From Kosakonia arachidis (GTDB taxonomy: Bacteria; Pseudomonadota; Gammaproteobacteria; Enterobacterales; Enterobacteriaceae): a stretch of 64,000 nt of DNA. Within the stretch, counting starts at the first letter, position 1. Each line of letters opens with the position of its first letter. The notes beneath the pieces are model-generated. The model did not search any database and was not told where the DNA came from. It saw nothing but the letters and a program-made list of their open reading frames with translations. Shown here piece after piece: positions 1 to 7,913 of the stretch. The stretch spans positions 697,687 to 761,686 of the forward strand of contig NZ_FPAU01000001.1 of assembly GCF_900116535.1 (NCBI RefSeq), in the 5' to 3' direction. A program made the position numbers and the translations under genes.

Positions 1-42
1 AACGTCGGAAAATGAAAAGGTAAGACAACACTAGCAAGGAAG

Positions 43-56
43 TGTACATTTGTACA
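43..56. promoter_or_regulatory. Palindrome upstream of rcdA, candidate operator
   Basis: TGTACATTTGTACA is a perfect inverted repeat (two TGTACA arms, 2-bp spacer) that ends 19 bp before the rcdA start codon. TetR-family regulators commonly bind such palindromes in their own promoters, so autoregulation by RcdA is a reasonable inference. Binding is not shown by the sequence. Confidence 0.4.
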
Positions 57-75
57 TAAATCCGTGAGAGGCGCT

Positions 76-618
76 ATGGCACGACGACCGAACGACCCGC
101 AGCGGCGCGACCGCATTCTTGAAGCGACGCTGGACACTATCGCCGAATGCGGCATCCAGGCGGTAACCCACCGCAAAATCGCCAGCTGTGCGGATGTCCC
201 GCTCGGCTCGATGACTTACTATTTTTCTGGCATTGATGCGCTGCTGGAAGAGGCATTCAGCCGCTTTACCGGCCAGATGTCAGCCCAGTACGCCGCTTTT
301 TTTGAGGGTGTCGACAGCCCGGCACGGGCCTGTGATGCGCTTACAGACCTGATCTACGGCGCGCAGGTGACCACCGCGCGCAATATGGAACTGATGTACC
401 AGCTCTATGCGTTTATGAGCCGCCAGCCAATGTTGAAAAGCGTGATGCAAAACTGGATGCGATCCAGCCAGACGACACTTGAACGCTGGTTTGATCCGGT
501 CACGGCACGCGCGCTGGATGCCTTTATCGAAGGGATGACGCTGCACTTTGTGACCGACAGGCAGCCGCTGAGCCGCGAAGAGATCCGCCTAATGATTGGC
601 CGTATCGCCGGGCTCTGA
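76..618 (+). CDS. rcdA: TetR-family transcriptional regulator RcdA (YbjK)
   Basis: 180-residue TetR/AcrR regulator. The N-terminal helix-turn-helix segment (about residues 8-50, with THRKIA and GSMTYYF) is nearly the same as in E. coli RcdA (178 aa), and the C-terminal ligand domain ends [16 protein letters not shown] as in that protein. In E. coli RcdA activates csgD and other stress and biofilm genes. The ATG at 76 is preferred over the in-frame GTG at 64 because it gives the family N-terminus ([11 protein letters not shown]) and has GAGAGG just upstream. In E. coli rcdA is next to ybjL; here about 8 kb of extra DNA separates them. The 3' end overlaps the convergent ComB-type gene by 30 bp. 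Confidence 0.9.
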   Translation: MARRPNDPQRRDRILEATLDTIAECGIQAVTHRKIASCADVPLGSMTYYFSGIDALLEEAFSRFTGQMSAQYAAFFEGVDSPARACDALTDLIYGAQVTTARNMELMYQLYAFMSRQPMLKSVMQNWMRSSQTTLERWFDPVTARALDAFIEGMTLHFVTDRQPLSREEIRLMIGRIAGL

Positions 619-1335
619 GCGGTATGCGTTATCCTGCAACCGGCAGGCACGACGGCTGACATCCAGCGCCAGGCACAGCGCGACATCGTGGGCAAAACCT
701 CTATCCTGAAGCTCTCTTGCTGAGGCACAGTGATGCAAATCAGCGAGGCTGCTTTCACCAAATGCCGCCGCTGCCGCATGGGCTTCCGGGGATAGATGGC
801 GTTTGCCGAGGGCGGCAATAATCGCGCCTGCCGCCAGATAATCCTCTACCGCCGGGCGCAGGCTACCATCCGGCCAGCGCTCTCCGGCCGGGATCAGCAA
901 AATGCGTTGAAAACCGGCGCAGGCCTGTGCGGTGGCACTCCGGTTGCGGAAGCAGCCGCTAAATACCGCCGCGCCGCAATCGCGTGCTTTGAAGGCGATC
1001 GTCGAACCGTTCGGCGAGGGCAGCACCAGCCGGTGCCCGGCGGGAATATCGCGCAATGAGGTCGGTGAGAGCGTATAGCAATCGCCACTGAATGTGCGTT
1101 CGAAACTGGCGACATCTGCATCGTTCTCCTGTGCATAGCGCAGCGCGCTGTCATCTTTCCACGGCCATGGGTAGATCAGTGCATCGTTATCATTTGCCAG
1201 GCTGACGCAGGTGGAAAACGACATCACATCGACAATCACCACGCAATCTGCTTCGTGCGCCAGATGTTCTGCCGCCGCTAAACCCCACTCCAGCCGCACT
1301 TCAAACGGGTTTTGGTTGTACCAGGCATTGCTCAT
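589..1335 (-). CDS. 2-phosphosulfolactate phosphatase (ComB) family protein
   Basis: 248-residue protein with the ComB family layout: [16 protein letters not shown] near the N-terminus, [10 protein letters not shown] in the middle, and [21 protein letters not shown] in the C-terminal half (Asp/Glu residues that bind Mg2+). ComB hydrolyses 2-phosphosulfolactate to sulfolactate in coenzyme M synthesis in archaea. Enterobacteria do not make coenzyme M, so the real substrate here is unknown. The ATG at 1335 has GAGG 9 bases upstream; a longer open frame to 1437 has no better start. It converges on rcdA and its last 30 bp overlap the rcdA 3' end. It is absent from E. coli K-12 at this place. Confidence 0.72.
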   Translation of the reverse strand: MSNAWYNQNPFEVRLEWGLAAAEHLAHEADCVVIVDVMSFSTCVSLANDNDALIYPWPWKDDSALRYAQENDADVASFERTFSGDCYTLSPTSLRDIPAGHRLVLPSPNGSTIAFKARDCGAAVFSGCFRNRSATAQACAGFQRILLIPAGERWPDGSLRPAVEDYLAAGAIIAALGKRHLSPEAHAAAAAFGESSLADLHHCASARELQDRGFAHDVALCLALDVSRRACRLQDNAYRSEPGDTANH

Positions 1336-1600
1336 CAGGGGAGGCCTCTGTTCGTTGTCGTCCGCTAATAAAGCAGAATAGTGCGATAAAAAACAGTTCA
1401 TTGGCGATCTGCTGGCAAAGTGCCTGGATAAACGCATCTACAATTCAGATGAATTTCATCCGATTATTGGATTTGACGTTAAAAAAATCGCTGGTAACGT
1501 CTGTGATGTCCATTCCCGCTTTGCCTGCCCTCCCATATTTTTTAATGAGAATGGAGAGGTGCATGATGCGAGGTCGATTCACGATAGTGGGGTGGTTATA

Positions 1601-2593
1601 ATGGCGAATATTTCAGCTTCGGCATTGGCTTCTGACCATGAACTGGCGGGCAATACGCCTGGCGCGGAAGTCATTAATGTTAAAAAATCCCGCGAGCAGA
1701 TAGATTTACTGAGCAATATCGTTTACAGCCAGATTCGGAATGTACGTTCCGTTCGCCAATTAAACATGTCACTCCTGGTTCCACGCACCAGCGCGCTGAA
1801 ACCAGCCCTCATCTACTTCCCTGGTGGCGGTTTTATTTCCACCGATTACGACCAATTTATTGAAATGCGTATGGCGCTGGCAGAGGCGGGATTTGTTGTC
1901 GCCGCGGCGGAGTACCGTGTTGTGCCGGATACTTTCCCGGCGCCGCTGGAAGATGGTAAAGCTGCAGTGCGCTATTTACGCGAACATGCGAAGGCGTACA
2001 ACATCGATCCGCAACGAATCGGTGTGTTGGGGGATTCTGCTGGTGGCTGGATGGCCCAGATGCTCGGCACAACCAACAATATAAAAACCTTCGATACTGG
2101 CGACAACCTCGATCAATCGTCGGCAGTACAGGCGGTTGCGACGTTATATGGCATTTCAAACTTGCTGAATATTGGCGAAGGATTCCCGGAAGAGATCCAG
2201 CGGGTGCATTACTCCCCGTCGGTCACTGAATCGCTGTTGGTGAACGGCGTGGCTTTCAGTCATTTCCCCGGCGCGACCATCGACAGCGATAAACAAAAAG
2301 CGCTGAATGCCAGCCCGATGGGGAATATCAGCGGTAATGAGCCTCCGTTCCTTATTATGCACGGCAGCGCCGACACACTGGTGTCGCCAGTGCAGAGCGC
2401 ACAGCTTTACAATGCGTTAAAAGAGAAGCATGACAAGGTGAAATACATTCTGCTCAACGGCGCAGAACATGGCGATATTTCCTGGTTCCAGCAGGAGGTG
2501 ATCAAAACGGTAGTCGAATGGTTCAAACAGACACTGGGCGCACCCGTTAACGGTGAGGGCAAAGCGGCAAGCGGTAAAGACGATAACCTGTAA
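1601..2593 (+). CDS. Alpha/beta hydrolase (esterase/lipase family)
   Basis: 330-residue alpha/beta-hydrolase of the HSL/carboxylesterase type. FPGGGF forms the oxyanion-hole motif, GDSAGG is the nucleophile elbow (Ser), the likely acid is Asp in HGSADTLV and the base His in GAEHGD. There is no signal peptide, so it is probably cytoplasmic and acts on a small ester. The ATG at 1601 follows GGGGTGG; a GTG at 1559 with GGAGAG overlapping it would add 14 residues and cannot be excluded. It diverges from the ComB-type gene and is followed by a hairpin terminator at the edge of the prophage remnant. The substrate is not predictable. Confidence 0.75.
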   Translation: MANISASALASDHELAGNTPGAEVINVKKSREQIDLLSNIVYSQIRNVRSVRQLNMSLLVPRTSALKPALIYFPGGGFISTDYDQFIEMRMALAEAGFVVAAAEYRVVPDTFPAPLEDGKAAVRYLREHAKAYNIDPQRIGVLGDSAGGWMAQMLGTTNNIKTFDTGDNLDQSSAVQAVATLYGISNLLNIGEGFPEEIQRVHYSPSVTESLLVNGVAFSHFPGATIDSDKQKALNASPMGNISGNEPPFLIMHGSADTLVSPVQSAQLYNALKEKHDKVKYILLNGAEHGDISWFQQEVIKTVVEWFKQTLGAPVNGEGKAASGKDDNL

Positions 2594-2650
2594 GCGGAGT
2601 AATAAAGGCTACTGGAGCGCGTTGAGTAATTCCTTAAGGAGTGAATTTCG

Positions 2651-2666
2651 GGCAACAAAAACCCAT
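2651..2666. repeat. Left copy of flanking repeat, candidate attL
   Basis: GGCAACAAAAACCCAT. It matches 8718-8734 except for one extra A in the A-run of the right copy. The two copies bracket all phage-derived genes, as expected of attL and attR of an integrase-mediated insertion. Both lie in terminator hairpins, so convergence on a common A-run plus stem is an alternative. Confidence 0.45.
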
Positions 2667-2686
2667 TTAGATAAATGGGTTTTCAA
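2657..2686. terminator. Rho-independent terminator after the hydrolase gene
   Basis: AAAACCCATTT / AAATGGGTTTT stem with a 4-base loop and U-rich flanks in both directions. Its left arm is part of the 16-bp sequence repeated at 8718, so the hairpin doubles as the left border of the prophage remnant. The rest of 2594-2973 is AT-rich, with no coding frame I can support. Confidence 0.7.
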
Positions 2687-2973
2687 AAACAATCACTTGC
2701 ATAAAAATCAATGGATTAGGTTTTTGATAAGTACGGGCAACTAAGGGGTAATACCAATCTTTGCCGCCATTTGGCAGTGGTCGTACTTAAGTTGAAAAAA
2801 CAGTTTCTATATTGACAGATATTACGTGACTGTAGTTGAGTATAGACTTAAAATACGCTAGTAACAGGCATTGTAATCTATATGACACCTCAAAAATAGG
2901 CTATATTGAATTCAGTGCTTAAATTAAAAATGAAATTAATACACATATCTTAAGGGTATGGTAAAGGTGATTT

Positions 2974-3789
2974 ATGACAGTGGTGGAGAGGCTTTTTTGG
3001 CCTCCGGTAATTATAATTTTTCTTATAGGTACTATTGGTGGTGAATTAATGAGTGTAATTTCCTTAGCTTTTAATTCATTAAATGTATTTTCAAAAAGTT
3101 ACGCCCAACTGGTTCAGTTTTTTGTTGCATTTGGTACGATGTCTTCCGTCGTAGTAGCTTTATATATTTCTGTCAAAAATAGCAAGCGAGATACATTTGA
3201 ACGTAATTTTTCACTGCTACTTGAACAACATAACGAACAGCTAAAGACTCTTCTAAACCATCCTGATTTTTCTAAAAATCTATCAGAGGTGCTTGGGTTT
3301 GGAGATGAGAAAGATTTGGTATCAGCAAACCAACGGATGCATAATTTAGATTCTTTTTATGGTAGTTATTTTAGAGTTCTTTATTATCTAATGAAGCATA
3401 TTGATAGGAATTATTATGGCTATGTAAATGCTTACAAGAAGAAAAAATTCTATACAAGCATGGTTAGATCATTTTTGAATACTGAGATTACGCTTCTTTT
3501 AATAATAAATGTGGCTCATGCCAAAAAAGGGAATCAGTATTTCGGATACAGAGAGTTAATAGAAAGGTTTTCATACCTAGAACATCTTATTATTGATGGG
3601 GAAGTTTTTGTTTCTGGTTGTTCTGAAGATGTAAGAAATGGACTGAGAATAGAAGGGGCCATTGATGCAATCAAATATAAAACTAAACTTCAAATTTTCG
3701 ATGATATATGCAAGGAATTTCCTGAGGCATCTTTTGGAGACAATGATTTCATAGATTACGTGAAGGATATTAAGAGTCAAATTACGTAG
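2974..3789 (+). CDS. Putative phage abortive-infection protein (AbiC-like, PF16872 type)
   Basis: 271-residue protein with two predicted N-terminal membrane segments (about residues 8-34 and 46-66) and a cytoplasmic domain with FERNFSLLLEQHN, YFRVLYYLMKHID and SFLNTEITLLLIINVAH. I recognise this order as the putative phage abortive infection (putAbiC) family. A start at ATG 2974 is supported by AAAGGTG just upstream. The gene is strongly AT-rich compared with the host genes around it. It lies between the candidate attL and the integrase remnant, a classical cargo position in temperate phages. It is intact although neighbouring phage genes are broken. Family assignment is from motif memory; anti-phage activity is inference. 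Confidence 0.65.
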   Translation: MTVVERLFWPPVIIIFLIGTIGGELMSVISLAFNSLNVFSKSYAQLVQFFVAFGTMSSVVVALYISVKNSKRDTFERNFSLLLEQHNEQLKTLLNHPDFSKNLSEVLGFGDEKDLVSANQRMHNLDSFYGSYFRVLYYLMKHIDRNYYGYVNAYKKKKFYTSMVRSFLNTEITLLLIINVAHAKKGNQYFGYRELIERFSYLEHLIIDGEVFVSGCSEDVRNGLRIEGAIDAIKYKTKLQIFDDICKEFPEASFGDNDFIDYVKDIKSQIT

Positions 3790-3838
3790 ATTATATTATT
3801 GCAAGCATCGATCGTTTTTTATAATATTTGATCCCTGA

Positions 3839-3860
3839 ATGAGCGCTCATGGTTTTTTTT
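3839..3860 (+). terminator. Possible terminator after the AbiC-like gene
   Basis: Self-complementary ATGAGCGCTCAT followed by GG and eight T residues, 50 bases after the stop codon. The hairpin is short and needs its centre as loop, so it is weak. Confidence 0.4.
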
Positions 3861-3910
3861 CATTTAATTAGTGCTAAATTTAGAGAAGTCCTCAATATAA
3901 ATATTCTAAT

Positions 3911-4936
3911 CTAAAGAGAAGAATGCTCTCTTGTTACGAGAGGGTTGAATTTTAGATCTGTTTCTAAGTGATCTGGAGCGAGATGAACATAGCGCATGGT
4001 CATTTTTATGTCGTGGTGCCCCCCGGTATTTTTTGCAGAGCAAGGATGTTTCCGCCGGACATCATAAAATGCACCGCAAACGTGTGGCGCAGCACGTGGG
4101 TTAGTTGTCATCAGGGAAGCACAATCGATGTTTTTCTCCATCACCGCTAAAAGCTGAAAGTAGCAATCTGTGAAGAAATTGAAGCCGTCCAGAGCAATGA
4201 TTTCTTTATACAGTTCTTTGCTGATCGGAATGCTGCAGTTTTTTACCCTTGGCTCTGACAAAGGTAATGCGGTATTTAGTGAACTGCGAACGAGTGAGAT
4301 TCACTGCTTCGCGCCAACGTGCACCGGTACTGAGGCAAATTTTGACAACCAAAGCGAGAAGGGCGCTTTGACGGCTACAGTCGTATAAGAGTTCTGTAAT
4401 TTGCGCATGCGACAGCTAGGCCATCTCCTTTTCTGCAATAGTGAATTTACGCATATTCTCTCGCGGGTTCGGCACGGTCCATCCCCGAGGCGTGCAAGCT
4501 CACTGAAAACACCGCTTAAACAACTCTGCTAAAGGTTGATAGTTACGGGACTGGCTCCTTTCTTCCATTTCTCGCTAAAGTAGATTTCTCCAGTGAGGCG
4601 TTTATCGCGATAGTACGCGAACAACACTGGAAGTGAGAGCGGCAGTAAGGGGATTTCCGAGAGCATCAAACATCAGGAGTAGCTTGTCATAAACGTGTTC
4701 GCCAGCGGTTAGAGATTTGCCGTGCAGTTTGAACCAGAGTTCTACGACATCTTTAAGTGTCCGGAGAGCTAGCGATTCACCCAGCTAGAGTTTAGCCTCA
4801 GCCTCCTCCATTGTATGGTGTTCAAAGGCTAATGCCTCGCCTTTGGTGGCGAACTGCTTACACACATGACGAGCGCTGCTCCCGGTGGGGTAGCATTCAC
4901 AATCCATTTTCCAGTATCGAGTTTCCGTACCGTCAT
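3911..4936 (-). pseudogene. int: P2-type phage integrase, decayed
   Basis: Conceptual translation on the minus strand recovers a P2-family tyrosine integrase in pieces across several frames: MTVRKLDTGKWIV at the start (ATG 4934-4936), then KQFATKGEALAFEHHTMEE, TLKDVVELWFKLHGKSLTAG, YYRDKRLTGEIYFSEKWKKG, and at the end IPISKELYKEIIALDGFNFF and HDIKMTMRYVHLAPDHLE with the catalytic Tyr. At least three frameshifts and several stops separate these blocks, and the HVLRHTFA region with the catalytic His/Arg is scrambled. It cannot make an active recombinase, so the element can no longer excise by itself. Its remains identify the region as a P2/186-like prophage remnant. Confidence 0.88.
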
Positions 4937-4961
4937 AAAAAAGCCCTCATATCTGAGGGCT
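4937..4961 (-). terminator. Rho-independent terminator of the KAP gene
   Basis: Read on the minus strand: stem AGCCCTCA / TGAGGGCT with a 4-base loop, followed by six T. It lies 41 bases after the KAP stop codon and directly before the old integrase start, so KAP transcription would stop before int. Confidence 0.8.
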
Positions 4962-5002
4962 AAATTTAACTGTGTATTTGAATAATGTTTGTTCTTATTT
5001 TT

Positions 5003-6466
5003 TTATACATCGCTATCCAGTGTTGTGCTCAACTCAATTAATTCAAAATATTGTGATTGTGTTATACCTAGATTATTTTCTTTAGTGTCCGCCCACCCCA
5101 CCTTTAATAATACATCCATGTCATTGAAGGTAGCTCTCAAACCTCCAGTTTTCCATGGCAATGGATAGCGTGCATTATAGGGATTTGATGTTGCGTTTCG
5201 TTCTTCAAGTATTCTGAAGTTGTATGTGATGTAGTTTTTTATATTTATTTTTATTTTTTCATTCTTTAATGTGTTTGTTATTAAACCGTCCGGATTTGAA
5301 AAGTAATTGACTCCAGTCATTGAACTTGAAAGATCATATTTTAATAATATTTCCTTATCATAAAATGTGCTGCTTTTTACATCTCTATTATTTTTAATGC
5401 TAAAGTATATTTCGGAGTTAAGCATATATATGCAGGATAATATCAAATATAAAGAAGCATCAATTTTTTTAGTTCCTATGAGAATATAATCCATCAATGA
5501 ATTGTAAATCTTTAATGCATCTCGCAAATTAATTTCAAATGCCTCAAGAATGGATGTGCAATTATCTATAAAATCATCGAGTGAAGGTGGAACCAATACA
5601 AGAATATTTCGTTTTGTATTAAACCCATCTGAAAGTTCTTTCAGTGTATGAGTTTTTATTAAATTGGCCATTTTAGGTGATGGTAATAAAAATCTTCTGT
5701 CAAAAAAACGACTTAAATATAGATTCGCTGAGAAATTACTCCCGTAAATAACTTTTATTGAATGTTGTAGTTGTTCTGTGTCAGTAGCAATTATGAATAC
5801 TACACCTGGGATATTAAAAATATGTTTAGTGACTTCCAATAAACTTATCGCAAAACTTGGTCTGCATCTATCTAATTCATCGATGATGACGAATAAAGGC
5901 AATGCTTTGTTTATCCCATCCTTCTGCTTGATATAGCGAACCCATTCACTAATTCCTTTTTTTATTGTAGCTATTCGTTTGGATTTTTCAGAATGTAATT
6001 CTAACAGTTTTTGCGAAAGGCTTTTGGTGATGTCTGATATGTTCTCAACACCTGTATATTTTTTCGCTAACCCTCCTAAAATTGCTGGTGCTGCTGATTT
6101 TAAAAGTGGCCCGATAGCATCTATAGTGTTATTCATCATCTTTGTGAATTGATCTGACTGCCCTGTTAATTGTTCTTTTATAGAACTAAAAACTGTTAGT
6201 AATGGGTCATCAGAAAAATCTTCTTTCCAAGAGTCTATATAAATAGTTGGATGGTTTTCTGCTATTGTTTTAGCTAGGCGTTTAGTAAAATAAGTCTTCC
6301 CTGCTCCCCATTCAGCATTAAGGTTGATTACAAGATTAGCATTTTCACCACGGGCGGCACATATTTCATATAAATATTTTGCATACTTCTGTCTATCTAA
6401 AGTATCTACGGGTAACTGCTCGCCAAAGAATTCATCATGAATATTCCATTCCCACTTGATATCCAT
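5003..6466 (-). CDS. KAP family P-loop NTPase
   Basis: 487-residue KAP NTPase. Walker A is AEWGAGKT (residues 51-58), Walker B is LFVIIDELDRC (191-201) followed by the typical RPSFAISLLE helix and FIIATD sensor, and LSRFFDRR (251-258) supplies likely arginine-finger residues. Many KAP proteins have membrane helices between Walker A and B; here only a weak hydrophobic stretch (about 117-135) is seen, so it is probably soluble. The ATG directly abuts the ancestral stop codon of the CI repressor gene (TAA then ATG), so it was built into the lysogenic operon and would be expressed in the lysogen. The gene is AT-rich and intact. KAP ATPases occur as phage-borne or plasmid-borne genes, some linked to phage exclusion; that role here is inference. 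Confidence 0.82.
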   Translation of the reverse strand: MDIKWEWNIHDEFFGEQLPVDTLDRQKYAKYLYEICAARGENANLVINLNAEWGAGKTYFTKRLAKTIAENHPTIYIDSWKEDFSDDPLLTVFSSIKEQLTGQSDQFTKMMNNTIDAIGPLLKSAAPAILGGLAKKYTGVENISDITKSLSQKLLELHSEKSKRIATIKKGISEWVRYIKQKDGINKALPLFVIIDELDRCRPSFAISLLEVTKHIFNIPGVVFIIATDTEQLQHSIKVIYGSNFSANLYLSRFFDRRFLLPSPKMANLIKTHTLKELSDGFNTKRNILVLVPPSLDDFIDNCTSILEAFEINLRDALKIYNSLMDYILIGTKKIDASLYLILSCIYMLNSEIYFSIKNNRDVKSSTFYDKEILLKYDLSSSMTGVNYFSNPDGLITNTLKNEKIKINIKNYITYNFRILEERNATSNPYNARYPLPWKTGGLRATFNDMDVLLKVGWADTKENNLGITQSQYFELIELSTTLDSDV

Positions 6467-7021
6467 TTAAGCCTCACTAATTACAGTAAAAACTCTAACT
6501 AACGGTTCGATGTCATTAATATCGCATTCAAAATAAAAGCTATGTCAGTAATTATTGTTTTTTAACAGGAATTAAATTGATTTTTTAATGCTTAACTTCC
6601 CTTCAATTCTTACTAACAACTGTCCATCGGAGATAACAGTATCCCCTTGATTATATATATGTTGATGGGATTTTATAGCCAAGGGAGATTTAATTTCTTT
6701 GAGAAGCAAAAATGGGGAAAATTTGTATGTATCAATAGGCACGATTTCACCATTTTTCAGTTCGTGAGTTTCGATATCAGCCAAGGTTGCGGCTTCGGCA
6801 ACCCTTAACTCCCCTTTGCCTGACACCAGCCAATCAATAGAAACGCCGGTCTCCATTACATATTGCAAAACCCAATCAGCAGGAAAAATGTCACACATGT
6901 AGCGAGTCGCCATAGTGCTCTTTGAGACACCTAAGTGGTCGCAGAGAGCCTGGCGGGTAGTAAACCCATATGCCTCGACTAATTGCTCAATGAATTTCTT
7001 GGCACCGCTATTGAAATCCAT
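6467..7021 (-). pseudogene. cI: 186-type CI repressor, interrupted by two in-frame stops
   Basis: The first 149 codons (7021 to 6572) encode a 186-like CI repressor: an HTH domain (EAYGFTTRQALCDHLGVSKS, DWVLQYVMETGVSIDWL) and the start of the oligomerisation domain (LLVRIEGKLSIKKSI). A TAA (6572-6574) and a TGA (6545-6547) follow. The same frame then continues with FECDINDIEPLVRVFTVISE up to TAA at 6467-6469, matching the C-terminus of 186 CI (192 aa). Without the stops the product would be 184 residues. The simplest reading is a repressor damaged by nonsense mutations. A shortened HTH protein may still be made and could bind DNA, but the C-terminal part needed for higher-order assembly would be absent. 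Confidence 0.78.
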
Positions 7022-7167
7022 AAGTCCTCTAAATCAAACCAAAATCCATTAACAGATTCCAAAAGCGATCTTAAAGTTGAACCCGAAGTACTCTTTCGGA
7101 GCCTTCACTACTAATCACTAACGATAACGGCTAGCCACAAGTCGAACTTAATAAGGAATGTTGCACT
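7022..7167. promoter_or_regulatory. Divergent lysis-lysogeny switch region
   Basis: The 146 bp between the CI gene (minus) and the cox/apl-like gene (plus) must carry the divergent promoters in P2/186-type phages. CCGAA-N7-TTCGG near 7090-7106 is an inverted repeat that could be an operator. I could not assign -35/-10 elements with confidence. Confidence 0.45.
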
Positions 7168-7371
7168 ATGACCCCTAACATTTCAACCACTCTGAATACT
7201 CCCCACGTCACTATTGAACGTTATAGCGAACTGACAAGTCTCTCTGTCGATACGGTTAACGACAAGTTGGCCGATGGTCGCATACCTCGCCATCACTTAC
7301 GTAAAGACAAAAAGCGTGAAAAGATAATGATTAACATCGCCGCTTTGACTGTTGATGCACTGTCCGCTTGA
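7168..7371 (+). CDS. cox: Cox/Apl-like phage regulator and excisionase
   Basis: 67-residue basic protein with a small winged-HTH layout: PHVTIERYSELTSLSVDTVN, then GRIPRHHLRKDKKREKIMIN and a C-terminal IAALTVDALSA helix. This is the layout of P2 Cox and 186 Apl, which repress the lysogenic promoter and direct excision. The ATG at 7168 has AAGGA 9 bases upstream. It is divergent from cI and precedes cII, the standard order in P2/186 phages. It looks intact, but with int destroyed it has no recombinase to work with. Confidence 0.72.
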   Translation: MTPNISTTLNTPHVTIERYSELTSLSVDTVNDKLADGRIPRHHLRKDKKREKIMINIAALTVDALSA

Positions 7372-7437
7372 AAATCGGATGCGTATTTTCATGGCCTCTT
7401 CAGTTCGATTCTGCGATGGGTTTGCATATGAAAAACT

Positions 7438-7839
7438 ATGTTTGATTTTAAAGTTTCCCAACAAGAACATCATCCATGATGCCTGCTGTGCGTTTGCTTT
7501 AAGCCACAATATGGCAAGGCTGGCGGCGCGTGCAGGAATGAACGTTCAAACACTACGTAACAAGCTGAACCCAATTCATCCGCATCAATTTACGGCAGCA
7601 GATATCTGGCTGCTGACCGATCTCACGTAAGGCTCAACGCTGGTCGATGGCTTCTGGCGGTGATTCATTACCTGCCGTGTGTTCCGGCGAGTGAACTGGC
7701 AAAAGAGAAGTTGCCGCATTATGTCATGAGCGTTACCGCTGAAATTGGGCGTGTCGCCGCCGTAGCGTTATCTGATAAGGTGAAAAGCACTACAGGCAAG
7801 CGATGCGTTTACAGCATTAACGCTGTTAAGTGGCGCTGA
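7438..7839 (+). pseudogene. cII: Phage CII protein, frameshifted
   Basis: The start MFDFKVS (ATG 7438) matches 186 CII. The frame then breaks near 7480, and the homologous reading continues in another frame as HNMARLAARAGMNVQTLRNK and NPIHPHQFTAADIWLLTDLT up to a TAA near 7630. A third stretch gives HYLPCVPASELAKEKLPHYV and ends at TGA 7837-7839 well short of the family length. At least two frameshifts, one stop and a C-terminal loss make this a pseudogene. 186 CII promotes establishment of lysogeny. All further phage genes to the right (replication, capsid, tail) have been deleted. Confidence 0.8.
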
Positions 7840-7913
7840 CTAAATGCAGTTTGAGAATAAATTAGATAATACTGAGGCGGGCTTCATATAATTTATTCAC
7901 TTTGTATTTGTTG

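Noticed and set aside
2594-2973. Retron or small-RNA gene ahead of the AbiC-like gene
   Set aside because: No reverse transcriptase in the window and no convincing structured RNA beyond the terminator hairpin.
3968-4388. Plus-strand small frames across the integrase remnant
   Set aside because: The minus strand shows clear integrase homology in pieces; the plus frames are chance.
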